Below, piece by piece: positions 33,181 through 42,609 of a DNA stretch of 64,000 nt. The DNA is from an uncultured Oscillospiraceae bacterium. GTDB lineage: Bacteria > Bacillota > Clostridia > Oscillospirales > Acutalibacteraceae. The stretch covers positions 37,904 through 101,903 of the forward strand of contig UQDO01000003.1 in the NCBI GenBank assembly GCA_900539855.1, in the 5' to 3' direction. The notes under the pieces were generated by a model. That model searched no databases and was not told where the DNA came from. It worked only from the letters and a program-made list of their open reading frames with translations. How positions within the stretch are numbered: position 1 is the first letter of the stretch; each line of letters begins with the position of its first letter. The position numbers were made by a program, and so were the translations under genes.

Positions 33181-33308
33181 CAGTTTTCACCTATTGACGT
33201 AAATCTGTGGCAGCAATTTTGTGCAGTGTTTAAAATCAGACCAGCTGGTTCAAAATAAAGTGTATATGAAAAATATGTAAACAAAGATTTAAAGCTTGTG
33301 CAACGCGG

Positions 33309-33337
33309 TTTACAACAATTTCTAAAGCTGATATAAT
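33309..33337 (+). promoter_or_regulatory. Promoter of the six-helix membrane protein gene
   Basis: TTTACA (33309-33314), 17-bp spacer, TATAAT (33332-33337). RBS AAGGGCGGTGA follows before ATG 33371. Confidence 0.7.
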
Positions 33338-33370
33338 TAATCTATCTTATAAAAAGGGCGGTGAAACTGC

Positions 33371-34195
33371 ATGAGACCGACATTCGGCGATATCAAGACA
33401 ACGGCACTTTCGTCACTTAAAGGGCGTTGGAGCGAGGCTATTGCCGCATCTATGATCTTAGTCGCGGTATCACTGCTTAATTCATTTCTTCAGACGATAC
33501 TTATGCAGGTCTTCAAGGTGGATGCGATATGGACCTTTTACAGTCCGATGGAGCTGCCGAAGTATAATACGGTGGCAAGTATATGCATATCGCTTTTTTC
33601 CGCGCTTTTTTCACTGCTTATAGTTTTTCCGCTTTTCTTCGGGGTGCTGCGTTGGTTTTGGATGATCACCGGTGAGGAAAAGGCTTCTCTTGACGGGATA
33701 TTTTATTATTTTTCGTCAGGAAAGCTGTTTTTCAGAGCGCTCAGTGTTGCTTTTGGGGTGTTGTGGCGCGTGACCGTCGGAGCGGTCATCTGCTTTATTC
33801 CTCTTGTTATCGCCAACCTTGTTTCATCCCCGTGGATATATTCCGTGTTCGGTTACGCCATGCCTATATGGATGTCCGGAATGTATTCAATGCACAGCAC
33901 CATAAAGTTTTTTTGCATATGTCTGTTTATTCTGTGGAGTTTGAGATACAGCCTGTTTTACGCGGCGGCGCTCTTTTCGCCTGGCATATCGGTGAGGGCG
34001 GTGTTCAGACGCTCGATCGATATGACAAGGGGAAACCTGCTGCGTTTTTTAGGCTTTGTTTTCAGTTTTATCGGGTGGTATTTTATAAGTATACTGGTTC
34101 TGCCAATAGTATTTGTGATACCGTATATGCTGGCGGCTTTTTCGGTTTACGGACATACCGAATGTACGGTATTTGCTGCAGAACCTGCTGTTTGA
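33371..34195 (+). CDS. DUF975-like integral membrane protein
   Basis: 274 residues with about six hydrophobic helices (near 20-47, 70-97, 115-145, 150-165, 178-200, 218-260). The beginning MRPTFGDIKTTALSSLKGRWSEAI resembles the N-terminus of DUF975 proteins, which open with a short amphipathic KxxAxxxLKGxW segment. SLRYSLFYAAALF and the final helix also fit. No catalytic motifs. Function unknown. It has its own promoter and stands alone before the 5S gene. Confidence 0.6.
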   Translation: MRPTFGDIKTTALSSLKGRWSEAIAASMILVAVSLLNSFLQTILMQVFKVDAIWTFYSPMELPKYNTVASICISLFSALFSLLIVFPLFFGVLRWFWMITGEEKASLDGIFYYFSSGKLFFRALSVAFGVLWRVTVGAVICFIPLVIANLVSSPWIYSVFGYAMPIWMSGMYSMHSTIKFFCICLFILWSLRYSLFYAAALFSPGISVRAVFRRSIDMTRGNLLRFLGFVFSFIGWYFISILVLPIVFVIPYMLAAFSVYGHTECTVFAAEPAV

Positions 34196-34226
34196 CAAAA
34201 AAATTATAAAAATTTCAAAAAAACAC

Positions 34227-34255
34227 TTGCAATTTGAAAAGAGATGTGCTATTAT
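34227..34255 (+). promoter_or_regulatory. Promoter of the solitary 5S rRNA gene
   Basis: TTGCAA (34227-34232), 17-bp spacer, TATTAT (34250-34255). Transcription near 34262 gives a ~54-nt leader containing an inverted pair (GTTCCCGAT / ATCGGGGAC) ahead of the mature 5S. Confidence 0.65.
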
Positions 34256-34315
34256 ATCTTCTGTTCCCGATGAGAGCACTGCGGCCGGCGGATCGGGGAC
34301 GTATAACGGTCGCGA

Positions 34316-34430
<115 letters not shown>

Positions 34431-34438
34431 ATAAGAAG

Positions 34439-34475
34439 AGCAGTCTTTTGCTTTAAAAGACTGCTTTTCTTTTTT
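34439..34475 (+). terminator. Terminator of the 5S rRNA gene
   Basis: Perfect 11-bp stem AGCAGTCTTTT / AAAAGACTGCT (34439-34449, 34455-34465) with a 5-nt loop, then a long T-rich tract. Confidence 0.92.
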
Positions 34476-34498
34476 GAATTTCATTTTGGAGGGATAAC

Positions 34499-36763
34499 AT
34501 GCCTGTACTTTATTTTGCACTTGTAATTCTGCTGCCCGGTCTTGCGGCGACCGCGATAGATATGAAATATGTATCTAAAGGTAAAGGCTGCGTCTTTTCG
34601 CGGGCCGTACTTTATACCGCGGTCATCACATGGCTTGTAATGCTTATGAAGATATCAAAAGGCAGCGCGGCGGTCGCTCCGGATGAAATGTTCCTGACGC
34701 TGACCGGGTTTATTAAATATATGGTCCCGGCTTTTGCCGCCGCCGTAGCGCTTCCCTTTGTCATGATGAAAAGGCTTCCTAAAAAGGTTACGGACTTTTT
34801 CGTTTGGATGCTTGACCGCGGCGCCGCGTTCTCTGCCGTTTCGGCTGTTGTTGCTGCGGCATTCGTAGTGCTGGACGGGTCGGCGGATCACATGACCGCA
34901 GGTGTTTTGTTTAAGTTTTTATCCGCATTTATCATCTGCGCCCTTGTTCTGTCGCTTGCGGTTCGGTTTGCACCGCAAAAGCTCAGATCGGCTGTCGGCA
35001 AGGCGTACGGCAAGGTAAGATCATTTCTTGTGGAGGACGGCGGCAAGGACAAGTCGTCCGGAACGCTGTCGTCGCTGCTTGCCGCATTTGCTCTTTCCTT
35101 TACATATGTTGTGTTTGCTCCTTACGAGACCTTCCTCGGAAACGCCAGTGAATTCAGGTTTGATTTTTCCTGGTTTTGGGGTATCGTGGCACTTAAGGGA
35201 CTGCTGGTATTTTCATTTGTCGCATTAATGCTTATGTTTTTAAAGGGCAGATTGAAGATCGTCGCCACAGCTCTTGTTTTCGGTGCTACTGCTGCAGGAT
35301 ATGTACAGGCGATGTTTTTCAACGGAAAAATGCACGCGCTTGACGGAACCGAAGCCGGATGGTCGGGCAGCTCTGCGACAGTCAATCTTATTATATGGAT
35401 CGCAATAGCCGTTTTGCCAGCCGTTATTTGTCTTATTATCAAAAAGCATTGGCGTAAAATATGCTCCGCCGGTTCGGCTCTTATTGCCGGTATGCAGGTT
35501 GTGGCCATGGTGAGCCTTATATTTACCTCTGCACAGCCGAATGTCGGCTCACTCATGTCATACGCCGGGATATATGAGGTGTCTGCCAAAAACAACGTCA
35601 TAATCTTTGTTCTTGATAAATTTGATCAGACCTATGTGGACAAGATGCTTACGGCGTTTCCGAATTCCCTTGACGGGCTTAAAGGCTTCACCTATTATCC
35701 CAACACCACCGGATCATACTGCTACACACATGTTGCGGTACCTTATCTGCTGACCGGTGACCGCATACCGGAATATGATCCGACCGACGAGCAGTTCATA
35801 TCTCAGATAGACAACAGTGAATACTTCAAATACATAACCGAACACACAGGCAGTCTGTGCATATACACCGATGAATTCAACATCAGAAGCAATGACGCCA
35901 GAGACAAAATAGATAACTGCGTCCGAGCACGTTACCGCGTTGACGACGCTAAAATGCTTGCAGCCTCGCGCAAGGCGTCGCTTTACAAGCTGCTTCCGTT
36001 TAAATACAAGCAAAATTATGTTTACGGTTCCGCTGATTTCAACTCCGCTCTGACATCAACTGCGACCGAAGAGTACTACTCGCTTGACGATTATGACTCC
36101 GAGGCCGCTATGGACAAGGCAATTCTCAAAGACGGTCTGTCGGAAAACAAGCAATACGGCGATAACAGCTTCAGATTTATACATATAAAAGGCGCGCACG
36201 AGCGTTATAGACTGGATGAAAACGCCGTATATCATGCCGAAGCAATATCTGAGGAACAAAAAGGTCTTGAAAAAACGGCAGCCGGCAGCATGAAGCTGGT
36301 AAGCGATTATCTAAAAGCGTTGAACGACCTCGGCTTATATAAAGATGCGACCGTTATAATCACAGCCGATCACGGTAACGCACACGTTATTGAAAGCAAT
36401 GACGATACGGCACGCAACGTCAATCCGATAATGTTCTTTAAACCTGCCGGAGCAGGATATGACCAGCCGCTTAAAACGTCAAATGCGCCCGTATCCCACG
36501 ACGATATTTTCCCCACAGTGATAAGAGCGCTCGGCGGAGATTATACAAAATTCGGTCGCTGCCTTGATGAGATAGGCGAAAATGAGGACCGCACAAGATA
36601 CTTCTATTGGGTTTTCAGAGATCTTGATGAGCCAAACATTCTTACGTATTACCACAAGGAATATGCCGTAACCGGAGACGCCAGGGACAATGCAAACTGG
36701 CACGAGACCGGCAGAATAGCATATGCCAACAGCAATCCTAAGCACGCCCAAAATGCAGATTGA
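34499..36763 (+). CDS. Sulfatase-fold membrane protein (LTA synthase/phosphoglycerol transferase-like)
   Basis: 754 residues. The first ~370 contain eight or more membrane helices. The rest is an extracytoplasmic alkaline-phosphatase-superfamily domain beginning NVIIFVLDKFDQTYVDKM (metal-binding Asp) and containing TTGSYCYTHVAVPYLLTG, where the Thr/Ser nucleophile should lie, and VIITADHGNAH (Asp-His metal ligands), then SHDDIFPTVI. This layout resembles enzymes that add phosphoglycerol or phosphoethanolamine to surface polymers. The order of metal ligands is intact. Substrate unknown. RBS GGAGGG precedes ATG 34499. Single-gene unit with terminator. Confidence 0.8.
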   Translation: MPVLYFALVILLPGLAATAIDMKYVSKGKGCVFSRAVLYTAVITWLVMLMKISKGSAAVAPDEMFLTLTGFIKYMVPAFAAAVALPFVMMKRLPKKVTDFFVWMLDRGAAFSAVSAVVAAAFVVLDGSADHMTAGVLFKFLSAFIICALVLSLAVRFAPQKLRSAVGKAYGKVRSFLVEDGGKDKSSGTLSSLLAAFALSFTYVVFAPYETFLGNASEFRFDFSWFWGIVALKGLLVFSFVALMLMFLKGRLKIVATALVFGATAAGYVQAMFFNGKMHALDGTEAGWSGSSATVNLIIWIAIAVLPAVICLIIKKHWRKICSAGSALIAGMQVVAMVSLIFTSAQPNVGSLMSYAGIYEVSAKNNVIIFVLDKFDQTYVDKMLTAFPNSLDGLKGFTYYPNTTGSYCYTHVAVPYLLTGDRIPEYDPTDEQFISQIDNSEYFKYITEHTGSLCIYTDEFNIRSNDARDKIDNCVRARYRVDDAKMLAASRKASLYKLLPFKYKQNYVYGSADFNSALTSTATEEYYSLDDYDSEAAMDKAILKDGLSENKQYGDNSFRFIHIKGAHERYRLDENAVYHAEAISEEQKGLEKTAAGSMKLVSDYLKALNDLGLYKDATVIITADHGNAHVIESNDDTARNVNPIMFFKPAGAGYDQPLKTSNAPVSHDDIFPTVIRALGGDYTKFGRCLDEIGENEDRTRYFYWVFRDLDEPNILTYYHKEYAVTGDARDNANWHETGRIAYANSNPKHAQNAD

Positions 36764-36825
36764 GCATCAGGCTGTGCACATTACAGCAGCGGTATATGTG
36801 ACCGATAAAGCATAAATTGAGCATC

Positions 36826-36875
36826 AAAAAACCGAACATGGCGGAAGTACAGCTTTCAGCCATGTTCGGTTTTTT
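36826..36875 (+). terminator. Terminator after the sulfatase-fold gene
   Basis: Perfect 17-bp stem AAAAAACCGAACATGGC / GCCATGTTCGGTTTTTT (36826-36842, 36859-36875). Confidence 0.92.
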
Positions 36876-36879
36876 TCAC

Positions 36880-37116
36880 ACATTGGGAGATTGATTTTAA
36901 GCCTTTGGAAGCAATAAACATATTGAGAGACATATAGTAAGCATAGCCACCACGTTTTTTAAAACCCAAACAGAGATAAATCATAACCGGCAAGGGCAGA
37001 GATTCTGACCCATGGACTGTAAATATATTTTAATATACTTCTAAGCCGGAATTCAGTACTTTGCCGCACCAGCCGCCGCAAAATGCCGGATTGCCGCGGC
37101 AGGGTGCAAAAAGCTT
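36880..37116. other. Intergenic region without a recognisable gene
   Basis: The gap between the sulfatase-fold gene and the ATPase gene is 353 bp. After the terminator the remaining ~240 bp contain a GC-rich stretch near 37064-37108 (CCGCACCAGCCGCCGCAAAA and a small CCGCGG-centred hairpin) that could be a terminator for the ATPase operon or part of a dispersed intergenic repeat. A minus-strand frame runs through it but has no convincing RBS or domain. Confidence 0.35.
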
Positions 37117-39411
37117 TTACTGCTCCGCAGTCCTTCTTGAGCTGCTGCAGGTGAGGTAAACTATCTGACACTGTGACGACAGCCTTTTCAGCATATGAAG
37201 TGATGCCGCAAGCTTTTCGTCGTCAAGGTTTACAAACGGATCGTCGAGTATCAGCGGCGGCTTATCCTCACCGTATAAGGCATCGGCAAGCGCAAGCCGC
37301 ATGCATATGTCAAGCATGTCGTTTGCTCCGGTGCTTAAATAGCCGGACTCTCTGGTGCCATCGGGCAACGAAACGCTGACCGAAAGATCGGTCCCGAGCA
37401 GGAAGCGGTCTTTGCTGCCCGATATTTCCTTTATGTAGCGGTCAAACGCCGAGCGCACACCGCTCATGTACCTGCCGGACAACGCTTCGCGCGCTTTAGT
37501 TAGCAGCTCACCGGCAGCGGTTATATCCTCATGCATTGTTTTGAAATGCAAAAGCTCGTCCTTTGCACCGTCAAGCTGCTCGCAGAGCCATGCGAGCTCA
37601 CCGGCGACCGGCACAAGCTCCGATATCCTGCTGCTAAGCTCCGCGATCTCTGAGTCCGTAAGGGTCAGACGTTCGGACAACTCTCTTTCCTTTTTCAGCA
37701 AAGCGTCCCTGTCTGCTGCACTGCCGGCTGCCGCGCCTTCGCCGGCTTCCTCTTCGGGAAGAAGGGCTATTCTCTGCTTTGCCGCAGCCTCGTCGCCCTC
37801 GGCAGCAGCATAAATATTCAGGTCGTCATATATTCTGCGTACCGCAATTTCAAAGCTTTGGTCAGAATAAGCAGGGTATTTTTCAAAAAACGCCTTCAGC
37901 CTGCCGGATGTTTCTGTCCGCTGCACCTGCAGATTGTTCGCCCGGCTGCTGTTTTCCGTGCGGCTTTTTCTGTATGTATCATATGCCATTAGGTTTTCGG
38001 CTATTATTTCCACAGCCTCCAAAGGGGGCATGTCCGGGATATACTTCCCGGTAAATGCTGCGGCTTCGGTCTCAAGAGCCAACGCGTCGGAAATGGCGGT
38101 CTCCGCCTTCTTTTGCAGGTCGGTTTTGGCTGCCAATATTCTTTTTGCCTTCGCGTTTTGACCGTGCTTCACGGCAAATAAGACGACTGCAAACACAAAC
38201 GCCGCACCGGCTGCAATGCCGAATATGATATTTTTAAGTATGATGAACAGGATGCACGAAACAGCTGTCAGGGCAATAAATGCTATAGCGGCGATATAGC
38301 CGTGCCGCTGTTCCGGGTCGGATATTTTTGATGCTTCTGTCTGCAGCTTTGCCGCCTCTGACCTTTTAGCCGCAGCATTTGTTAAAGACAGGCGGCAGTC
38401 TTTAATTTCGTCCTTTGACGGGACGCCGGGCACAAAGAAACCGCTCAGACGCTCAAGATCGTTTTTTGACGCAGACGTCAATATTTCAATTTCTTTTTCG
38501 CATGACCTGATCGCCAACACATCCTGCTCGGCGGTTGTGATTTCGATTTTTTGGGGCAGTCCGTTCGGGTATTTTGCCAAAACAGCCGACTTTTTTGAAG
38601 CGGCTGCCTCAAGTGCTTCATAAAGCTCGGCTCTGCGCTCTGATCTGAGCCTTGATGCCTCGGCGGCATCGGCTATACGCTGCTGCTCACGGACAGATGA
38701 TATTTCCCCTGATATCTGCCTTTTTCCGGCAAGCATCGCGGCGCGTCTTTCTTCAAGCATTTTCATGTTTTCGGCAGCTTGTCTGCTTTCATCTATGCGG
38801 CGTGAAAGCTCTGCTATATTACGCTCAAGGTCGGGAATACGACCTTTGTTGCCGCGCTTTAAAAGGTAGGATGCGCGCGCGTCGAGCAGCTTTTCCGCTT
38901 TTTCAAACCGCTCCGGTTCGTCACCGCTCTCAACAAGACCGGTAAGCTTTGCGTTAAGACCCTCGGTCATACACTGCCCGGGTCGCTGCTGAGGTAAAAA
39001 GGTGCTTCTTTTAAATGATTCGGCATCGACACCGAAGAGCGCAAGCCCGATATCGTCACCGAAACGGTCGGTCACTGTTTCCGAAGAAAGGTCTATTACC
39101 TTACACTCATCGTCCTTTGCTTTTTGACCGAAATATCTTTCTATTCTGTAGCTGCCGTAGGACACCTCAAATGTCAGCGTGCCGCCGTACCTTCCGCCCT
39201 GCCACGGCTCGTATTTGGCACGCTCGTTCTCCGCTATATCGGTTTTTCTCAAAACCGGCAGACCGTAAAGCATTGCCTTTATAAATGCCGCAACGGTAGT
39301 TTTACCGAAGCCGTTTGGTGCTGCCACCTCGGTGATGCCGTCCGAAAACCGCAGGTCAAAATCCTGCAGCTTACCGAATCCGGTAACATGAAGGGATATG
39401 AATTTTACCAC
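37117..39411 (-). CDS. SbcC/YhaN-like SMC-type ATPase
   Basis: 764 residues. The N-terminal half-ATPase has Walker A APNGFGKTTV near residue 31. Two coiled-coil arms (about 165-300 and 420-640) are interrupted at about 365-410 by a pair of hydrophobic helices (YIAAIAFIALTAVSCILFIIL; IIFGIAAGAAFVFAVVLFAV), as in YhaN-type proteins, rather than a zinc hook. The C-terminal half has signature YLSTGANDML and Walker B PLILDDPFVNLDD. The preceding nuclease gene overlaps by 7 bp, so the two form an Mre11/Rad50-type complex that may be membrane-tethered. Role: DNA end processing or repair, by family. Confidence 0.88.
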   Translation of the reverse strand: MVKFISLHVTGFGKLQDFDLRFSDGITEVAAPNGFGKTTVAAFIKAMLYGLPVLRKTDIAENERAKYEPWQGGRYGGTLTFEVSYGSYRIERYFGQKAKDDECKVIDLSSETVTDRFGDDIGLALFGVDAESFKRSTFLPQQRPGQCMTEGLNAKLTGLVESGDEPERFEKAEKLLDARASYLLKRGNKGRIPDLERNIAELSRRIDESRQAAENMKMLEERRAAMLAGKRQISGEISSVREQQRIADAAEASRLRSERRAELYEALEAAASKKSAVLAKYPNGLPQKIEITTAEQDVLAIRSCEKEIEILTSASKNDLERLSGFFVPGVPSKDEIKDCRLSLTNAAAKRSEAAKLQTEASKISDPEQRHGYIAAIAFIALTAVSCILFIILKNIIFGIAAGAAFVFAVVLFAVKHGQNAKAKRILAAKTDLQKKAETAISDALALETEAAAFTGKYIPDMPPLEAVEIIAENLMAYDTYRKSRTENSSRANNLQVQRTETSGRLKAFFEKYPAYSDQSFEIAVRRIYDDLNIYAAAEGDEAAAKQRIALLPEEEAGEGAAAGSAADRDALLKKERELSERLTLTDSEIAELSSRISELVPVAGELAWLCEQLDGAKDELLHFKTMHEDITAAGELLTKAREALSGRYMSGVRSAFDRYIKEISGSKDRFLLGTDLSVSVSLPDGTRESGYLSTGANDMLDICMRLALADALYGEDKPPLILDDPFVNLDDEKLAASLHMLKRLSSQCQIVYLTCSSSRRTAEQ

Positions 39412-40472
39412 GGCAGTTCCCTCCCTGACAGCGCGGCAAGTCCGTATTCTATGATACGCTCTGCCTGTTCCTTGTTGTCAAGCGCCATAGCCTGACGGAT
39501 AAATTCACCGCGCAGGGATACGTCGCCTATGTATTTGTTGAGGTCGATCTTTATATGGGTCTTATCGACCAGCTTTGAAAAATAGAATTTGCTGTTTATA
39601 GTCTCGGCTATAAACACAGTGTCCTTTACCGCGTCTTCTGGCGTGTCGCCGGTCAGTATGACCTTTACACAGGCACTGTCCGGAATGTCCGACACCGACT
39701 GCAGAACACAGTCTGTTATCTGCGAGGTAGAGGTAAGCCCGGTTATGTCACATTCCTTTACGACTATCTCCCTTTGCGAGCACTTTATAAATTTGCGGTC
39801 GAGACGTCCTTCATTTATATCGAGCAGAACAAATCCCTTATCGCCTGCCTCGTCAAAGCCTCTGCCCTCAAGGCATCCGCTGTAGCACCATATTCCTCTT
39901 GAATCAAGCACGCCGCTGTCAAAGCTGTGATAATGACCGAGCGCCAGATAATCTATACCTCTGCCGGCAAGCTCGGTCTTGTTTACAAGCTGTTCGCCCG
40001 ACGAGGACGACAGTCCGCCGTGCATTGTCACTATATTGAAGCTGCCGTGATCGAGCACAAGGCTGCCGTAGATGTGCCGGCAGTTTTCCTGCGTCAGCTC
40101 GACGCCGGTTACAGTAACGTCGCCGTAGCTGTAAGACGTCCACTTGTCCGAAAACATTTTAAGGTTTTTCGGCAGCGGCACATCGGACAGCGAAAATGCG
40201 CCGTCATGGTTGCCCGAAAGGTAAAGAAAATCGGTATCCGGACAGTCCCTTATCTTGGATATAACGATGTCCCTTGTGGTCGGGAGGACACAGTCGGAGT
40301 CAAAAAGATCACCTGCTATTATGACAGCCGTAACGCCGTTTTCCTTTGCGTAGTCTATCATCTGCAAAAATGACAGCAGTATCTCCCTTTTCCGCTGCTT
40401 TGATTTCTGCGGCGGCAGATTGGACTCTATTTTCGAGTCAAGATGAATATCCGCACAGTGTATAAACTTCAT
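39405..40472 (-). CDS. SbcD/YhaO-like metallophosphoesterase (DNA nuclease subunit)
   Basis: 355 residues. All phosphoesterase motifs are present: HCADIHLDS (residues 5-13), IIAGDLFDSD, LSGNHDGAF, TMHGG and GHYH. This is the Mre11/SbcD order with two manganese sites. The C-terminal ~120 residues are a YhaO-type capping or ATPase-binding region. It overlaps the SMC-like ATPase gene downstream and endonuclease III upstream (4 bp), making a three-gene DNA repair operon. Confidence 0.9.
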   Translation of the reverse strand: MKFIHCADIHLDSKIESNLPPQKSKQRKREILLSFLQMIDYAKENGVTAVIIAGDLFDSDCVLPTTRDIVISKIRDCPDTDFLYLSGNHDGAFSLSDVPLPKNLKMFSDKWTSYSYGDVTVTGVELTQENCRHIYGSLVLDHGSFNIVTMHGGLSSSSGEQLVNKTELAGRGIDYLALGHYHSFDSGVLDSRGIWCYSGCLEGRGFDEAGDKGFVLLDINEGRLDRKFIKCSQREIVVKECDITGLTSTSQITDCVLQSVSDIPDSACVKVILTGDTPEDAVKDTVFIAETINSKFYFSKLVDKTHIKIDLNKYIGDVSLRGEFIRQAMALDNKEQAERIIEYGLAALSGRELPW

Positions 40473-41143
40473 TTTTTACCTTTTCCTTTTGACCTTTTTA
40501 CAGGCTTTATATTTATATGTTTATAGCAGATCTCATTCAACGGACAATCATTGCAAAGTGCCTTTCTTGCCGTGCATATCTCTCTGCCGAGCAGTACCGC
40601 GCGGTGGCAGAAGTCATTGGAGCGCTCCGGCGGCAGCAGCTTTCGCATTTCACGCTCGACCGCCTCGGGATTTTCGGTGCTCACAAAGCCTAAACGGTTG
40701 CAAAGCCTTATAAAATGAGTGTCGGCGACCACGGCAGGCTTGCCGTAGATATCGCCCACAACCAAGTTTGCCGTTTTTCTGCCGACGCCCGGCAGACGTA
40801 TCAGCTGCTCTATAGTATCAGGCACCTTGCCGCCAAACTCCTCACACAGCATTTTTCCGATGCCGACAAGGCTTTCGGATTTTGTCTTGAAAAGTCCGCA
40901 TATATGTATTATCGAGGCGACCTCGTTTACGTCGGCAGCGGCAAGGCTTTCGGGGTCGGGGAACCTTTTGAACAGCTCCGGCGTCACCATGTTTACGGTC
41001 TTATCGCTGCACTGGGCTGACAGCCTCGTTGCAATCAGCAGCTCATATGCGGTTTTATAGGTAAGTGAGCAGACGGCATCCGGGTACTTCTTTTCGAGAA
41101 GATCGCAGGCGGTCTTTGCTCTTTTCTTTTCCGATAATTTCAT
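40469..41143 (-). CDS. nth: Endonuclease III (DNA glycosylase/AP lyase)
   Basis: 224 residues from ATG 41143, two bases after the stop codon of the upstream lipoprotein gene; longer starts would run into that gene. The helix-hairpin-helix LPGVGRKTANLVVG carries the catalytic Lys and VVADTHFIRL the catalytic Asp. The C-terminal [4Fe-4S] loop CTARKALCNDCPLNEIC has the C-x6-C-x2-C-x5-C spacing. It excises oxidised pyrimidines. The weak RBS and tight spacing suggest translation coupled to the upstream gene. Confidence 0.95.
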   Translation of the reverse strand: MKLSEKKRAKTACDLLEKKYPDAVCSLTYKTAYELLIATRLSAQCSDKTVNMVTPELFKRFPDPESLAAADVNEVASIIHICGLFKTKSESLVGIGKMLCEEFGGKVPDTIEQLIRLPGVGRKTANLVVGDIYGKPAVVADTHFIRLCNRLGFVSTENPEAVEREMRKLLPPERSNDFCHRAVLLGREICTARKALCNDCPLNEICYKHINIKPVKRSKGKGKK

Positions 41144-41144
41144 T

Positions 41145-42434
41145 TTACTGAGGTTTCCATGTGATACTGAAGCCCACTCCCCAGCCCGAAGTATCAAGCG
41201 AATCCTTTTCTTTTAATATTGTAACTACCCTCAGCAGCGAGCATGACTTGAATATTTCGCTGCCTACCGTTTCGACCGAGGCCGGCAGAGTGATATACCT
41301 TATTTTCAGCATGCCCGAAAATGCGCCGTCGCCTATTGTTTTGAGCGACGAACCGAGCTCAAGTGTCTTGAGGTTCACGCAGCCTGAAAACGCCTCCCTG
41401 CCAACCGATAGAAGCGAGCTGCTAAAATAAAGCTCGTCAAAGTCCATGCACTGCGAAAATGCCTCGTCCCCGACCGACACGACGCCGTCAGGGATCGACG
41501 GAGCCGAAAGACTGCCGCAGCCTTTGAACGCGCTGTTTCCTATGGAAGTGATACCTGCCGGCAGGACTATTTCCGAAAGCTTGCCGCAGCCGGAAAACAG
41601 ACCGTCGCCGATGACCGTGATCTGTGAGGGCAGCTTTGCGGTTTTAAGCTCCTTGCAGCCGGAAAAGCATCCGCCGAGCGTTGTTATGCTGTCCGGCAGG
41701 TCTATGCTTTCTATTGCCGTTTCGGCAAACGCATCGGTGCCTATTTCCGACAGCCCGTCATTGAGTGTGACACTCTTTAACGCCGTGCACAGACCAAAAG
41801 CATTTTTGCCTATTCTGACAAGCCCTTTGCCGGATGAAAAGGCGCCAAGTGACGAAGCGCCCTCAAATGCGCCGTCGCCTATTTCCGACACGGTATCCGG
41901 CAGCGACACACCGGTTATTGACATGCAGCCGGCAAATGCGTACGGGCCTATCGTTACAAGCGAGCCGGGCAGCCGGTCTATAGTCAGCTTGTTACATTCA
42001 TAAAATGCGTTTTCGCCTATGCTCACAAGCGAATCGGGCAGATTTGCCGACGTAAGGCTTATGCATCTGAAAAAGACCGAGTCGGGCAGGGCGTTAAGCG
42101 ATCCCGGCAGCTTTATCTCAACAAGGTTGTTGCAGTTTGCAAATGCCGCCTTGCCTATCGATGTTACCGTATCGGGCAGCGTGACCGAAACCACGGGCAG
42201 ACCGCTGAAGGTGCCCTCGGCAATAGCGGTGACCGGCTTGCCCTTGATTTTCTGTGGGACGTTTACCTGCTCACTTTCCGCCGACATTCCGTTTATTTCG
42301 CAGTGATCCTTATAAACTATCGCGTAAAATCCGCTGTCGCTGACCGTCTTTGCCTCACTGCCGCAGCCCGACAGTGCCGACATCACGGCAAACAGCGATA
42401 AAAATATACAGATCATCTTTTTTGGCAAATGCAT
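41145..42434 (-). CDS. BspA-type leucine-rich-repeat lipoprotein
   Basis: 429 residues. A signal peptide ends in the lipobox ALSGC (Cys at ~24), so the protein is anchored to the outer face of the membrane. About twelve ~23-residue repeats of the LRR_5/BspA type follow (pattern: LPDTVTSIGKAAFANCNNL). Such proteins mediate adhesion or sit as surface recognition modules in gut anaerobes. RBS AAGGGGGC precedes ATG 42434. The nth gene follows directly, an odd pairing that may be only positional. Confidence 0.9.
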   Translation of the reverse strand: MHLPKKMICIFLSLFAVMSALSGCGSEAKTVSDSGFYAIVYKDHCEINGMSAESEQVNVPQKIKGKPVTAIAEGTFSGLPVVSVTLPDTVTSIGKAAFANCNNLVEIKLPGSLNALPDSVFFRCISLTSANLPDSLVSIGENAFYECNKLTIDRLPGSLVTIGPYAFAGCMSITGVSLPDTVSEIGDGAFEGASSLGAFSSGKGLVRIGKNAFGLCTALKSVTLNDGLSEIGTDAFAETAIESIDLPDSITTLGGCFSGCKELKTAKLPSQITVIGDGLFSGCGKLSEIVLPAGITSIGNSAFKGCGSLSAPSIPDGVVSVGDEAFSQCMDFDELYFSSSLLSVGREAFSGCVNLKTLELGSSLKTIGDGAFSGMLKIRYITLPASVETVGSEIFKSCSLLRVVTILKEKDSLDTSGWGVGFSITWKPQ

Positions 42435-42532
42435 AAGGTAAAAGCCCCCTTAGTCTTTTAAATGTATTGTAACACAGATCGCCGGAAAATAATATACATT
42501 TTCAAAAATAAAGTTTTAAAGGCAAATAATGC

Positions 42533-42587
42533 TTGCAAAAAACGAAATCATATTGTATAATATAAAAAAGTGTTCCATTTGGTACAC
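42533..42587 (+). promoter_or_regulatory. Promoter and candidate operator of the Crp/Fnr-ABC operon
   Basis: TTGCAA (42533-42538), 17-bp spacer, TATAAT (42556-42561). Eight bases after the -10 box lies GTGTTCC-ATTT-GGTACAC (42570-42587), an inverted repeat with 6 of 7 matching pairs. Its position over the transcript start suggests repression, perhaps by the Crp/Fnr protein encoded next. Confidence 0.65.
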
Positions 42588-42609
42588 ATTTAAAAGGCGG
42601 TGACCGTTA

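Noticed and set aside
36959..37171. Minus-strand 70-residue frame overlapping the end of the SMC-like ATPase gene
   Set aside because: It runs over the ATPase stop codon without an RBS and encodes no recognisable domain.
41161..42306. Plus-strand frames opposite the leucine-rich-repeat lipoprotein
   Set aside because: Repetitive Pro/Ser-rich translations arise from the complement of the repeat units.
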